Shown here: one piece after another, positions 17,779 through 27,412 of the stretch
How positions within the stretch are numbered: the stretch's first letter is position 1
Layout: the number at the start of each line of letters is the position of its first letter
Notes under the pieces: generated by a model
Seen by the model: only the letters and a program-made list of their open reading frames with translations
Told to the model about the DNA's origin: nothing
Databases searched by the model: none
Program-made: the position numbers and the translations under genes
Assembly (NCBI RefSeq): GCF_023074075.1
Contig: NZ_JADPKT010000022.1
Coordinates: forward strand, 310,001 to 374,000
DNA length: 64,000 nt
Reading direction: 5' to 3'
From: Bradyrhizobium sp. 138
Lineage (GTDB): Bacteria > Pseudomonadota > Alphaproteobacteria > Rhizobiales > Xanthobacteraceae

Positions 17779-18186
17779 CTAGCCAGGCGTCCAGGGCTGA
17801 TAATCGCCGGTTGCCTTCGGCCGCTTGCCGCTGGCAAGAGTCGATCCCGAGGGACGATAGGCCTTGGCCGTGCCGGTGAGATTCGGCTGGTGCGGCTTTT
17901 CCCACTCGCGCGGCTGATAGTTGGCCTCGGTCGGCGGCATGTCGACCATGTGATGGATCCAGCCGTGCCAGGACGGCGGGATCCGGCTCGCCTCGGCATA
18001 GCCGTTATAGACCACCCAGCGCCGCTCGAAGCCGAGGGTCGGATCAATCGCCCCGCCGCGGGTGCGATAATAGAGATTGCCCTGCTCGTCCTGGCCAACC
18101 AGCTCCCCGTACCGCTTGGTCCAGAGTTGGGTGCCAAAAGTCTGGCCATTCCACCAGGTGAAGAACTTGAGGAAGAATTGTTTCAT
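17779..18186 (-). CDS. complex I accessory subunit NDUFA12 (NDUFA12/17.2 kDa family)
   Basis: A 135-residue homologue of the supernumerary NADH:ubiquinone oxidoreductase subunit NDUFA12 (B17.2), found in mitochondria and alphaproteobacteria. Signatures: KFFTWWNGQTFGTQLWT, GELVGQDEQGNLYYR, RRWVVYNGYAEASRIPP, WHGWIHH and the C-terminal YQPWTPG. It acts on the matrix/cytoplasmic side of complex I. The ATG at 18186 is the family start. The genes for core complex I are not here. Confidence 0.95.
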   Translation of the reverse strand: MKQFFLKFFTWWNGQTFGTQLWTKRYGELVGQDEQGNLYYRTRGGAIDPTLGFERRWVVYNGYAEASRIPPSWHGWIHHMVDMPPTEANYQPREWEKPHQPNLTGTAKAYRPSGSTLASGKRPKATGDYQPWTPG

Positions 18187-18429
18187 GCGGCAAGGGCCCT
18201 GCTTCGTCGGGCCCTGATGCCATCCGGGCGGCGAAATGTCCAGTTCGGCGCAGCGGTGGAGCCCTTCCGCAATGCGCGGCCGCGACACAAGGGCTGCCGC
18301 AAATCGGACGCGATCCGTTCATGCCGGGTACAGAGATCGCGAGCGAGGCTTCCGGTCGCACGCAAACCGGCGTGATCCCAGGAACCCCAGCGCTTTCATA
18401 GGGTTTGCTTCCGGGAAAAGGAGTTGACC

Positions 18430-19113
18430 ATGAACAATCTGAAAGTTTTGAGTGCCGCCGCAGCGCTGGCGCTCGTTCTACCCATGACCGCACCGAGCTT
18501 TGCACAGGGGCCCGGCGGCGGTGGCCGTGGCAGCGGGGGTGGTGCCCACGTCGGAGGTGGTGGTGGCGGCGCTCACATCGGCGGTGGTGGTGGCGGCGCG
18601 CACTTCGGTGGTGGCGGCGGCGCGCGCATGGGCGGCGGTGGCTTCAGCGGCGGCGGAGCACGGATTGGCGGCGGCCCTGCATTCCAGGGCGGCAGCGTCG
18701 CGGCCGGCGCAGCAGTACGTCCGAGCGGTGGCAGCTTCGCAGCTGGCCCGGCAGCGACCCGCCCCGCCCTCTCGCCATCGATCAGTGGTGGCAGCAGCGT
18801 CGCAACGGCCGGCACCTGGCAAGGCGGAAGCAACTGGAGCGGTCGCCACTGGCACCATCGTCGCGGCGGATTCTGGCCCGGCTTCGCGGCGGGTGCCGCG
18901 ATCGGCGGCCTCGGCTCGTACGCCTATTACGGCGGAGGCTACGGCTATTACGACGACCCCTACTACTACGACAGCTACTATGATGAGCCGACAGTGGCCG
19001 TGGTCCCCGATGGCGGCGGCGATGCAGCCTATTGCGCCCAGCGCTACAAATCCTACGATCCGGCCTCGGGCACCTATCTCGGTTATGACGGCCGGCGGCA
19101 TCCCTGCCCGTAG
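18430..19113 (+). CDS. exported glycine-rich BA14K-like protein
   Basis: A 227-residue protein: signal peptide (about 1-26), a Gly/His-rich region with tandem GGGGGGAH(I/F)G units (30-80), an Ala/Ser-rich part, a short hydrophobic segment (GFWPGFAAGAAIGGLGSYAYYGGG), a Tyr/Asp-rich stretch, and a BA14K-like C-terminus with AAYCAQRYKSYDPASGTYLG and a final Cys. BA14K proteins were first seen as Brucella surface antigens. The ATG at 18430 is six bases after AAGGAG; a TTG two codons earlier is less likely. Confidence 0.85.
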   Translation: MNNLKVLSAAAALALVLPMTAPSFAQGPGGGGRGSGGGAHVGGGGGGAHIGGGGGGAHFGGGGGARMGGGGFSGGGARIGGGPAFQGGSVAAGAAVRPSGGSFAAGPAATRPALSPSISGGSSVATAGTWQGGSNWSGRHWHHRRGGFWPGFAAGAAIGGLGSYAYYGGGYGYYDDPYYYDSYYDEPTVAVVPDGGGDAAYCAQRYKSYDPASGTYLGYDGRRHPCP

Positions 19114-19334
19114 GACAGCCTGAACGATCGATGCGACAAATTGCATGGGCGGCGCCGGTCATAGCCGGTGCCGCCCTTCGCGCGACAGTGATGTGCTGCG
19201 GCCTAGCCCCGATGGAACCCGCCCCTATGCATCGCACCGTGCATATCTACCCCTATCCAATCCAAAATTGACCCGACACACGATTCCCGGATATCACCGA
19301 TCACAGTGGGGACTTCGATCTGCTGGGAAGTGTC

Positions 19335-19751
19335 ATGCCGCGTGTTCTCGTGGTTGATGACGATCCGATGGTCGGCGCGACCATCGAGGTCCTCCTCCAA
19401 CGTCAGGGCTTCGACGTCACGCTGGCCGACGGTGGCGAAACAGGACTGGCTGCGCTGGAAGCGCAGGCCTTTGAGGTGATGCTGGTTGACATCTTCATGC
19501 CGCATATGCGCGGCTTCGAGTCGATCCGCATCTTTCATGAGCGCGCGCCGGCAACTCCGCTGATCGCGATGTCCGGCTACGCCTTCGCGTCATCCGCCTC
19601 ACCCTCTCCCGATTTCCTCCGCATGGCGCTGGAGCTCGGCGCAACACGCTGCCTGCGCAAGCCGTTCACGCCCGAAGCGTTGCTGACCACGATCCGGGAA
19701 TGCCTCGCGGGCGAGAGCGCGCAGCCGAAGGACAAGAAAGAAGCCCCTTGA
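19335..19751 (+). CDS. single-domain response regulator
   Basis: A 138-residue receiver domain: VVDDDPMVG acidic pocket, phospho-acceptor Asp52 in LVDIFMPHMRG, IAMSGYAF and Lys in CLRKPF. No output domain. The next gene, a hybrid histidine kinase, starts on a TTG overlapping this stop codon (TTGA), so the two are translationally coupled and probably partners. Confidence 0.92.
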   Translation: MPRVLVVDDDPMVGATIEVLLQRQGFDVTLADGGETGLAALEAQAFEVMLVDIFMPHMRGFESIRIFHERAPATPLIAMSGYAFASSASPSPDFLRMALELGATRCLRKPFTPEALLTTIRECLAGESAQPKDKKEAP

Positions 19752-21988
19752 TTCCAACGCAGCGTGTCATTCTCGGTGCCGGACTTGCCATCCTCCTGAT
19801 CATCACGGCAGCCTCGATCGCCCTCGACGTCAAGTCGCGGTCCGATGCGGCGTGGGTCAATCATACCATCCAGGTGCAGAAGAAGATCTCCGATCTGCGC
19901 GTGCTGATGCGCCGCTCCGAGAGTGCCGCGCGCGGCTTTGAGCTCTACCGCAGCCCGGGCTTCAGCGCCGAATTCCAGGCGGTGCGCGCCGAGATCGCGC
20001 CGGCCCTCGCCGAGCTCAAGCGCGGCGTGCGCGACAGTCCCGATCAGGTCACGTTGCTGGAGGGCACCGAGCCGTTGGCGCTGCGCCGGATCGAGATCGC
20101 GGCCGAAGCGATGCGCCTGCGCGCGGCGAACGACGATGCCGGCATTGCCGCGCTCAACCGCAAGGCCGAAGGCCGCGGCCTCATGGACACCGTGATGAGC
20201 AATCTCGACCATCTGAGCGCGGAGGAAGAGCGCCTGCTCGCTGCGCGCTCGCAGGATTCGCGCCGCACCGGCGTCGTGCTGCTCGGCATCGACGTCGCCG
20301 GCGCGGTGCTGATCCTGCTGCTGGTCGCGCTGGTGATGCGCGAGAGCCGGCGTGCGACGGTGCAGCTCCAGAGCACCCTGACCGAGACCACGGCCGCCAA
20401 GGAAGTCCTCGCCGCGGCGGTGGCCGAGCGCACCGAGCACCTGGTCGCCGCGCATGACGAGCTGCGCCTGTCGGTCAACGTGCTGCAAAGCACGTTTCAC
20501 AGCATGGCGGAGGCGGTGCTGGTCATCGACGCCGACGGCAATGTCCTGCTGTCCAATCCGGCCGCAGAGCGCATGCTGTTGCATCGCGCCGGCATGAACC
20601 TGCGCAATCTGCGCGCGCTGTCGGACGTCTTTCACGGCGACGGCGTCACGCCGCTTAGGGCGGACGAGCTACCTTCCGTGCGCGTGCTGCGCGGCGAGAA
20701 GTTCGAGGAACTGGAGATGATCGTCCGCCCGCACAGCGGCAATCCTCCCCGTCATCTCATGATCAGCGGCCGGCCGATGCTGGATGCGCAAGGCGAGATC
20801 TCCGGCGCGGTGCTGGTCTATCACGATGCGACCCTGTCGCGGGAGACCGAGCGGCAGCTGTACCAATCGCAAAAGCTGGATGCGATCGGCAAGCTGACCG
20901 GCGGCGTCGCGCACGACTTCAACAACATGCTGACCGTGATCTCCGGCAACACCGAGACGCTGGTGGCGAGCCTGACGCAGCAGCCCGAGCTGCAGCGCGC
21001 GGCACGGCTGATCGACGATGCCGCCGAGCGCTGCGCCGAGCTGATCCAGCATCTGCTCGCCTTTGCGCGCCGGCAGCCGCTGCAGCCGCGCAATGTCGAG
21101 ATCAACGCCGCGATCGCGGACATCGCAAAACTCTTGCGTCCCACCCTCGGCGAGCAGATCCAGATCGAGACCGTGCTGGAACAGGGGCCGATGACCGCGC
21201 ATATCGATCCGTCGCGGCTCACCAATGCCGTGCTCAACATGGCGATCAACGCGCGCGACGCCATGCCGAATGGCGGCAAGCTGCTGCTGGAAACCCACCG
21301 CGTCGTGCTGGACCAGGCCTATGCGCAGGCCAATGCCGACGTGGCGGCCGGCCCCTACGTCATGCTCGCCGTCAGCGACACCGGCACCGGCATGGCGCCC
21401 GATGTCCAGCTGAAGGCGTTCGAGCCGTTCTTCACCACCAAGGAGGTCGGCAAAGGAAGCGGCCTCGGCCTCTCCATGGTCTACGGCTTCGTCAAGCAGT
21501 CCGGCGGTCACATCAAGATCTACAGCGAGGAAGGCCACGGCACCACGATCAAGCTCTATCTGCCGCCGGGCGAAGGCCCGACCGATGTGGCGGCGGCCGT
21601 GGCGCCGCAGGCCGAAGGCGGCGCCGAGACCATCTTCGTCGTCGAGGACGACAATCTCGTGCGCAACTTCGTCACCGCGCAGCTCCAGAGCCTGGGCTAC
21701 CGGACGGTGGCCGCGCCCGACAGCAAGGCCGCGCTCGAATTGATCGACGCCGGCGAGCCGTTCGACCTCTTGTTCACCGACGTCGTCATCCCCGGCGGCA
21801 TGAGCGGGCGCGAACTCGCCGAGGAGGTCGCCAAGCGCCGGCCAGGCCTCAAGGTGCTCTACACCTCCGGCTACACCGACAACGCCATCGTCCACCACGG
21901 CAAGTTGGATGACGGCGTGCTGCTGCTGACAAAGCCGTATCGGAGAAACCAGCTCGCCGAGATGATCCGGAAGGCGCTGGGCGGCTAG
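19748..21988 (+). CDS. CHASE3-PAS hybrid sensor histidine kinase
   Basis: A 746-residue kinase. Order: membrane segment (about 7-27), CHASE3 domain (SESAARGFELYRSPGF), second membrane segment (about 175-197), PAS domain (about 245-365; FHSMAEAVLVIDADGNVLLSNPA in pieces), HisKA with His389 in GGVAHDFNNML, ATPase domain (NMAINARDAMP, VSDTGTGMAP, GSGLGLSMVYGFVKQSGG), and a C-terminal receiver with Asp678 in FTDVVIPGGMSG. The start is a TTG overlapping the upstream stop; starting at 19700 would overlap the regulator by about 50 bases and add non-family sequence. Confidence 0.92.
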   Translation: MIPTQRVILGAGLAILLIITAASIALDVKSRSDAAWVNHTIQVQKKISDLRVLMRRSESAARGFELYRSPGFSAEFQAVRAEIAPALAELKRGVRDSPDQVTLLEGTEPLALRRIEIAAEAMRLRAANDDAGIAALNRKAEGRGLMDTVMSNLDHLSAEEERLLAARSQDSRRTGVVLLGIDVAGAVLILLLVALVMRESRRATVQLQSTLTETTAAKEVLAAAVAERTEHLVAAHDELRLSVNVLQSTFHSMAEAVLVIDADGNVLLSNPAAERMLLHRAGMNLRNLRALSDVFHGDGVTPLRADELPSVRVLRGEKFEELEMIVRPHSGNPPRHLMISGRPMLDAQGEISGAVLVYHDATLSRETERQLYQSQKLDAIGKLTGGVAHDFNNMLTVISGNTETLVASLTQQPELQRAARLIDDAAERCAELIQHLLAFARRQPLQPRNVEINAAIADIAKLLRPTLGEQIQIETVLEQGPMTAHIDPSRLTNAVLNMAINARDAMPNGGKLLLETHRVVLDQAYAQANADVAAGPYVMLAVSDTGTGMAPDVQLKAFEPFFTTKEVGKGSGLGLSMVYGFVKQSGGHIKIYSEEGHGTTIKLYLPPGEGPTDVAAAVAPQAEGGAETIFVVEDDNLVRNFVTAQLQSLGYRTVAAPDSKAALELIDAGEPFDLLFTDVVIPGGMSGRELAEEVAKRRPGLKVLYTSGYTDNAIVHHGKLDDGVLLLTKPYRRNQLAEMIRKALGG

Positions 21989-22881
21989 CGCGTCGCCAGC
22001 ACCACCGCCGCCAGCGTGAAGACCAGCGCGGCGATCTGCCCTACCCCCAGCGGCTCGTGCAGCGCGATCGCGGAGGCGACGACGCCGATCACCGGCACCG
22101 CCATCGTCCCGATCGCGGCGACCGACGCCGGCAGGCGCGCAAGCGCTGCGAACCAGCTGACATAGGCGATGCAGAACTGCACCACGGTCGAATAGACCAG
22201 CAGCCACCAACCGACCGGCGTCACCTTGGAAAGATCCGTGGTCTCGATCCATAGGCCGATGATCGAGATCGGCAGGCAGCCGATACCGATCTGCCAGGCC
22301 GCGGCTGTGATCGGCGGCAGATGGATCGGGTACTTCTTGGAGAACACCGTGCCGATGGCAAAGCCCAGCGCGCCGGCGAGCGCCATGACGATTCCCGGCA
22401 GCTTCTCGACGCTGGCGCTGATGCCGTTGCCGCCCATGATCGAGGCGAGGCCGACGAAGGCCATCACCAGCCCCAGCGTGCGCAGCAGTGTCGGCCGCTC
22501 GCCCAGCACCGGCCAGGCGATGATCGAGGCCCAGACCGGCATGGTGTAGGCGATCAACGCCGCCTCGCTCGCCGGCAGCCAGAGCAGCGCGAGGCCCATC
22601 AGCACCATCCAGCCGGTGACGTTGAGCACGGCAGCGGACAGCAGGCGCGGCCAGATGCCCGGCTCCACCTTCAGGCTCTGCCGGCGGAGAATCGCGAGCG
22701 CGGCGAGCAGGAGCGCGCCCAGCACGCCTGTGACCCCGCGCAGGGTCAGCGGCGGCAGCTCGGCGAGCAGGAATTTCGTCACCGGCCAATTGAAACCCCA
22801 GCCGATCGAGGTGATGGCGAGGAACATCAGGCCGGCCGGGGCGATGCGCGGCCGCAGCACCGGCCGCGTCGAATCAAGCAT
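21985..22881 (-). CDS. DMT-superfamily (EamA) transporter
   Basis: A 298-residue protein with ten predicted membrane helices in two EamA repeats (about 15-145 and 155-295); markers are GWGFNWPVTKFLLAELPPL in the first helix and a second-repeat FCIAYVSWFAALARLPAS. It probably exports a small metabolite or amino acid. It converges with the hybrid kinase gene (four-base overlap of ends). Confidence 0.88.
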   Translation of the reverse strand: MLDSTRPVLRPRIAPAGLMFLAITSIGWGFNWPVTKFLLAELPPLTLRGVTGVLGALLLAALAILRRQSLKVEPGIWPRLLSAAVLNVTGWMVLMGLALLWLPASEAALIAYTMPVWASIIAWPVLGERPTLLRTLGLVMAFVGLASIMGGNGISASVEKLPGIVMALAGALGFAIGTVFSKKYPIHLPPITAAAWQIGIGCLPISIIGLWIETTDLSKVTPVGWWLLVYSTVVQFCIAYVSWFAALARLPASVAAIGTMAVPVIGVVASAIALHEPLGVGQIAALVFTLAAVVLATR

Positions 22882-23645
22882 GAGGGAAGTCCGGCAAAAT
22901 CGAGCGTCAGCTTGGCGCGGAATCGCCGCCTAAACCACCACCTAGGCGGGCATGCCTGCCCTCACCTTCCGTAGGGCTACGTGAGTCCTGCTGACGCAAT
23001 CCCAATCCCGAAAAATATACCTGCCCTGTGAACAGCGGGATGAAGCATCCGCAGCACCACCGAATGCAAATTTTTTCAGTTGGGAATCCCTGAGGACTCA
23101 CTGATACTTGGCTCCACAACAGGTGCGGGCTTGCCCCCTGTTATCCCCCGCAATCCACCATATTTAGTATTTGATTCAGGAACTCGCACTAGTTCTTGAC
23201 GGGCGCAACGGAGAGTCCTAGCTTCCGGTCCGTTCGGCGCGAGTGAGTTTGCGTCCCGCCGGCACTCCCCCAAAGGGTCTCGCAAATCGACACTCCGCCC
23301 AGCCAGCCAAAGGCAGCGGATGAGGGCTTGTCTGCCCTCGGATAGCGGACTTTTCGGGCGCCAGAACGGGCCGGCAACAGGCTCGCATGGCAATGGTTGA
23401 AGTGACTGTGGGGGCGTTGAACGCATGTCGGGCCCATCCCCTTGGGGGCGGATGTGTCTGGACATGCCGGCGGATGATCGATGCACGCATCGAAAAATCG
23501 CGTCGGGAGAACAAGTGCCGGGTCCACCGGCTGAACTGCGATGCCCTTAAGGCCAAACGGCCGAAGGCACCGCGAAACGAAATGTCGACCCGGCACGCCT
23601 TCAACGATGGGCGAGACCGGTCAAAGAAAAGGACGGGGCAAGACC
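22882..23645. other. long nrdJ upstream region and leader, mostly unassigned
   Basis: A 764-bp gene-free region. It holds a hairpin (AACAGG 23118-23123 with CCTGTT 23137-23142), two candidate NrdR boxes (23155-23201) and then about 440 bases before the nrdJ ATG. The leader has several short hairpins, for example CGATGCACGCATCG and GCCGGGTCCACCGGC. I looked for cobalamin-riboswitch landmarks and found no convincing B12 box, so its role is open. Confidence 0.5.
23155..23201. promoter_or_regulatory. pair of candidate NrdR boxes upstream of nrdJ
   Basis: CCACCATATTTAGTAT (23155-23170) matches about 13 of 16 positions of the NrdR box consensus ACACTATATMTAGTGT; a weaker second box, GCACTAGTTCTTGACG, begins at 23186. 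Box starts are 31 bp apart, three helical turns, the usual spacing for NrdR sites. Confidence 0.5.
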
Positions 23646-26600
23646 ATGCGGATCGAGCGGCGCCACACCACTTCGGGACAGTCACCTTACGCGGGAATCG
23701 ATTTCCGCCTGACCACGTCGGAGATTCGCAATCCCGACGGCTCGGTCGTGTTCAAGCTTGATGGCGTCGAGGTCCCGACCGAGTGGTCGCAGGTCGCCTC
23801 CGACGTGCTCGCCCAGAAATATTTCCGTAAAGCCGGCGTTGCCGCGCGCCTGAAGAAGGTCGAGGAGGAATCCGTCCCCTCCTTCCTGTGGCGCTCCGTG
23901 CCCGATACCGAAGCCCTTAGCCTCCTGCCTGAGAAAGAGCGCTATGTCAGCGAGCTCTCGGCCAAGCAGGTGTTCGACCGCCTCGCCGGCTGCTGGACCT
24001 ATTGGGGCTGGAAGGGCGGCTACTTCACCTCGGACGAGGACGCGCAGGCCTTCTACGACGAGCTCCGCTACATGCTGGCCATGCAGATGGTCGCGCCGAA
24101 CTCGCCGCAATGGTTCAACACCGGTCTGCACTGGGCCTATGGCATCGACGGCCCCGGCCAGGGCCATTATTACGTCGACCCCTTCACCGGCAAGCTGACC
24201 AAGTCCAAGTCGGCTTACGAGCATCCGCAGCCGCACGCCTGCTTCATCCAGGGCGTCGGTGACGACCTCGTCAACGAAGGCGGCATCATGGACCTCTGGG
24301 TCCGCGAGGCCCGCCTGTTCAAATACGGCTCCGGCACCGGCTCCAACTTCTCGCGCCTGCGCGGCGAAGGCGAAAAGCTCTCCGGCGGCGGCCGCTCCAG
24401 CGGCCTGATGAGCTTTCTCAAGATCGGCGACCGCGCCGCGGGCGCGATCAAGTCGGGCGGCACCACGCGTAGAGCCGCCAAGATGGTCGTCGTCGACGTC
24501 GATCACCCCGACATCGAGACCTATATCGACTGGAAGGTGAAGGAGGAGCAGAAGGTCGCGGCCCTCGTCACCGGATCCAAGATCAACCAGAAGCACCTCA
24601 AAGCGGTGCTGAAGGCCTGCGTCAACTGCGAAGGCTCGGGCGACGATTGCTTCGACCCCGAGAAGAACCCTGCGCTCCGCCGCGAGATCAAGCTCGCGCG
24701 CCGCAGCCTGGTGCCCGACAATTACATCAAGCGCGTCATCCAGTTTGCCAAGCAGGGCTACAAGGACATCGCGTTCGACACCTACGACACCGACTGGGAC
24801 AGCGAAGCCTACCTCACCGTTTCGGGGCAGAACTCCAACAACTCGGTCTCGCTGAAGGACGACTTCCTCCGCGCTGTCGAGACCGACGGCGACTGGAATC
24901 TGAACGCCCGCACCTCCAAGAAGGTGACGAAGACGCTGAAGGCGCGCGACCTCTGGGAAAAAATTGGCTACGCCGCCTGGGCCTCGGCCGATCCGGGCCT
25001 GCACTTCAACACCACCATGAACGACTGGCACACCTGCAAGGCGTCCGGCGATATCCGCGCCTCCAATCCGTGCTCGGAATACATGTTCCTGGACGACACG
25101 GCGTGCAACCTGGCCTCGGCTAACCTGCTGACGTTCTACAACACCGAGACCAAGCGCTTCGACGTCGAGGGCTACGAGCACCTTTGCCAGCTCTGGACCA
25201 TCGTGCTCGAAATCTCCGTGATGATGGCGCAATTCCCGTCGAAGGCGATCGCCGAGCTCTCCTACGAGTTCCGCACGCTCGGCCTCGGCTATGCCAATAT
25301 CGGCGGCCTCTTGATGACCATGGGCCTGCCCTATGACAGCAAGGAAGGCCGCGCGCTCTGCGGCGCGCTGACCGCGGTGATGACCGGCATCACCTACAAG
25401 ACCTCGGCGGAGATTGCCGCCGAGCTCGGCACCTTCCCCGGCTACAAGAAGAACGCGGCGCACATGCTGCGCGTGATCCGCAACCACCGCCGCGCCGCGC
25501 ACGGCCAGTCGAACGGTTACGAGGCGCTCAGCGTCAACCCGGTGCCGCTCGACCTCGTCTCCTGCCCGCAAGTTGACCTCGTCAGCCACGCCCAGGCGGC
25601 CTGGGATGCGGCGCTCGAGCTCGGCGAGAAGCACGGCTATCGCAACGCCCAGACCACGGTGATCGCGCCGACCGGCACGATCGGCCTCGTCATGGATTGC
25701 GACACCACCGGCATCGAACCGGACTTCGCGCTGGTCAAGTTCAAGAAGCTCGCCGGCGGCGGCTACTTCAAGATCATCAACCGCGCGGTCCCCGCGGCGC
25801 TGCGCGCGCTCGGCTATCGCGAGAGCGAGATTGCGGAGATCGAAGCTTACGCTGTCGGCCACGGCTCGCTCTCCAACGCCCCCGGCATCAACGCCTCGAC
25901 CCTCAGGGCCAAGGGCTTCACCGATGAAGCCATCGCCAAGGTCGAGAAGGCCCTGCCGACCGCCTTCGACATCAAGTTCGCCTTCAACAAGTGGACCTTT
26001 GGCGAAGACTTCATCCGCGACCAGCTCGGCATCGGCGCTGAAGCCATTGCGGCTCCGGGCTTCGACCTGCTCCAGGCCGTCGGCTTCACCAAGCGCGAGA
26101 TCGAGGCGGCCAACGTCCACATCTGCGGCGCGATGACGGTGGAAGGTGCCCCGCACCTCAAGGCCGAGCACTATCCGGTGTTCGACTGCGCCAATCCCTG
26201 CGGCAAGATCGGCAAGCGCTATCTGTCGGTCGAGAGCCACATCCGCATGATGGCGGCGGCCCAGCCCTTCATCTCGGGTGCGATCTCCAAGACCATCAAC
26301 ATGCCGAACGACGCCACGGTGGAGGACTGCAAGTCCGCCTACATGCTGTCGTGGAAGCTCGCCTTGAAAGCCAACGCGCTCTATCGCGACGGCTCCAAGC
26401 TGAGCCAGCCGCTCAACTCGCAGCTCATCAGTGATGATGAGGACGAGGACGATGCGGTCGACCATCTCTACGAGAAGCCGATGGCGGCGCGCACCGCCCA
26501 GGTCTCGGAGAAGATCGTCGAGAAGCTGGTCGAGCGCATCATCGTGATGCGCGAGCGCGAGAAGATGCCGGATCGCCGCAAGGGCTACACCCAGAAGGCG

Positions 26601-27398
26601 GTCGTCGGCGGCCACAAGGTGTATTTGCGGACCGGCGAGTATGATGACGGCCGTCTCGGCGAGATCTTCATCGACATGCACAAGGAAGGCGCGGCGCTCC
26701 GCTCCTTCATCAACAACTTCGCGATCGCGGTGTCGCTCGGCCTGCAATACGGCGTACCGCTGGACGAATATGTCGACGCCTTCACCTTCACCCGCTTCGA
26801 GCCGGCGGGCCCCGTGCAGGGCAACGACAGCATCAAGTATGCGACCTCGATCCTCGACTACGTCTTCCGCGAGCTGGCGGTGAGCTACATGTCGCGCTTC
26901 GACCTCGCCCATGTCGATCCGACCGAATCGAACTTCGACGCGCTCGGCAAGGGCGTCGAGGAAGGCAAGGAGCCGGACGAGGACGGCGGCCACCACGCCA
27001 CCCGCCTGGTCTCGCGCGGCCTCACCCGCTCCCGGACCGACAACCTCGTCGTGATGCGCGGCGGCTCGACCATCGCCGAGCTCGGAAAGACCTCGGACGG
27101 ACCGCGGATGGCATTTTCTTCTCCCGAGGCAAGGGCTGAAGGAATGGTAGAAGGTGCGGTCGCACTAAAACAGGGCGCCCAAACAGATCTCTCTCCAACC
27201 GACAAGCTCGAGCAACTGCAGTGGAGTAAAGCCGGCACCGCCGCTACCGCCGTCCCCACCAAGGCCGAGCGCCGCGCCGAAGCCAAGGCCAAGGGCTACG
27301 AAGGTGAGATGTGCTCAGAGTGTGGGAACTTTACCTTGGTCCGGAACGGAACCTGCATGAAGTGCGACACATGCGGCTCCACGACTGGATGTTCGTGA
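23646..27398 (+). CDS. nrdJ: adenosylcobalamin-dependent (class II) ribonucleotide reductase
   Basis: A 1250-residue enzyme making dNTPs from ribonucleotides with coenzyme B12 as radical source. Cys199 in [11 protein letters not shown] and the NPCSE motif (474-478, Cys476) are active-site elements, with later blocks [13 protein letters not shown] and [12 protein letters not shown]. The tail is a zinc ribbon (Cys1223, 1226, 1240, 1243) ending GSTTGCS, whose cysteines reduce the active site. Homology starts at the ATG at 23646. Odd: from about 27110 to the end codon choice is less GC-biased than in the rest of the gene, and the tail is duplicated in diverged form at the end of the next gene. 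Confidence 0.96.
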   Translation: MRIERRHTTSGQSPYAGIDFRLTTSEIRNPDGSVVFKLDGVEVPTEWSQVASDVLAQKYFRKAGVAARLKKVEEESVPSFLWRSVPDTEALSLLPEKERYVSELSAKQVFDRLAGCWTYWGWKGGYFTSDEDAQAFYDELRYMLAMQMVAPNSPQWFNTGLHWAYGIDGPGQGHYYVDPFTGKLTKSKSAYEHPQPHACFIQGVGDDLVNEGGIMDLWVREARLFKYGSGTGSNFSRLRGEGEKLSGGGRSSGLMSFLKIGDRAAGAIKSGGTTRRAAKMVVVDVDHPDIETYIDWKVKEEQKVAALVTGSKINQKHLKAVLKACVNCEGSGDDCFDPEKNPALRREIKLARRSLVPDNYIKRVIQFAKQGYKDIAFDTYDTDWDSEAYLTVSGQNSNNSVSLKDDFLRAVETDGDWNLNARTSKKVTKTLKARDLWEKIGYAAWASADPGLHFNTTMNDWHTCKASGDIRASNPCSEYMFLDDTACNLASANLLTFYNTETKRFDVEGYEHLCQLWTIVLEISVMMAQFPSKAIAELSYEFRTLGLGYANIGGLLMTMGLPYDSKEGRALCGALTAVMTGITYKTSAEIAAELGTFPGYKKNAAHMLRVIRNHRRAAHGQSNGYEALSVNPVPLDLVSCPQVDLVSHAQAAWDAALELGEKHGYRNAQTTVIAPTGTIGLVMDCDTTGIEPDFALVKFKKLAGGGYFKIINRAVPAALRALGYRESEIAEIEAYAVGHGSLSNAPGINASTLRAKGFTDEAIAKVEKALPTAFDIKFAFNKWTFGEDFIRDQLGIGAEAIAAPGFDLLQAVGFTKREIEAANVHICGAMTVEGAPHLKAEHYPVFDCANPCGKIGKRYLSVESHIRMMAAAQPFISGAISKTINMPNDATVEDCKSAYMLSWKLALKANALYRDGSKLSQPLNSQLISDDEDEDDAVDHLYEKPMAARTAQVSEKIVEKLVERIIVMREREKMPDRRKGYTQKAVVGGHKVYLRTGEYDDGRLGEIFIDMHKEGAALRSFINNFAIAVSLGLQYGVPLDEYVDAFTFTRFEPAGPVQGNDSIKYATSILDYVFRELAVSYMSRFDLAHVDPTESNFDALGKGVEEGKEPDEDGGHHATRLVSRGLTRSRTDNLVVMRGGSTIAELGKTSDGPRMAFSSPEARAEGMVEGAVALKQGAQTDLSPTDKLEQLQWSKAGTAATAVPTKAERRAEAKAKGYEGEMCSECGNFTLVRNGTCMKCDTCGSTTGCS
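27288..27398 (+). repeat. nrdJ 3'-end repeat, copy A (zinc-ribbon coding)
   Basis: Codes for the NrdJ zinc ribbon. It aligns without gaps to 27972-28075: by hand count about 80 of 102 bases and 26 of 33 residues match from YEGEMC to the stop. The longest identical block is GCATGAAGTGCGACAC (27355-27370). Confidence 0.85.
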
Positions 27399-27412
27399 TG
27401 GAGTGACAAAAA

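Noticed and set aside
18478..19146. Ala-rich frames overlapping the glycine-rich protein gene
   Set aside because: Frame-shifted readings of GGC/GGT repeats; the signal peptide and BA14K end are only in the frame kept.
20669..22789. Minus-strand frame across the hybrid kinase and DMT genes
   Set aside because: Spans two real genes on different frames and shows only biased composition.
23000..23640. Cobalamin riboswitch upstream of nrdJ
   Set aside because: Short stretches such as CCCCCGCAA are reminiscent, but the B12 box and the conserved core order are not there by eye.
23682..26996. A very long open frame on the minus strand opposite nrdJ
   Set aside because: It is a shadow caused by GC-rich third positions of nrdJ; it has Asp/Arg/Val-biased composition and no family motif.
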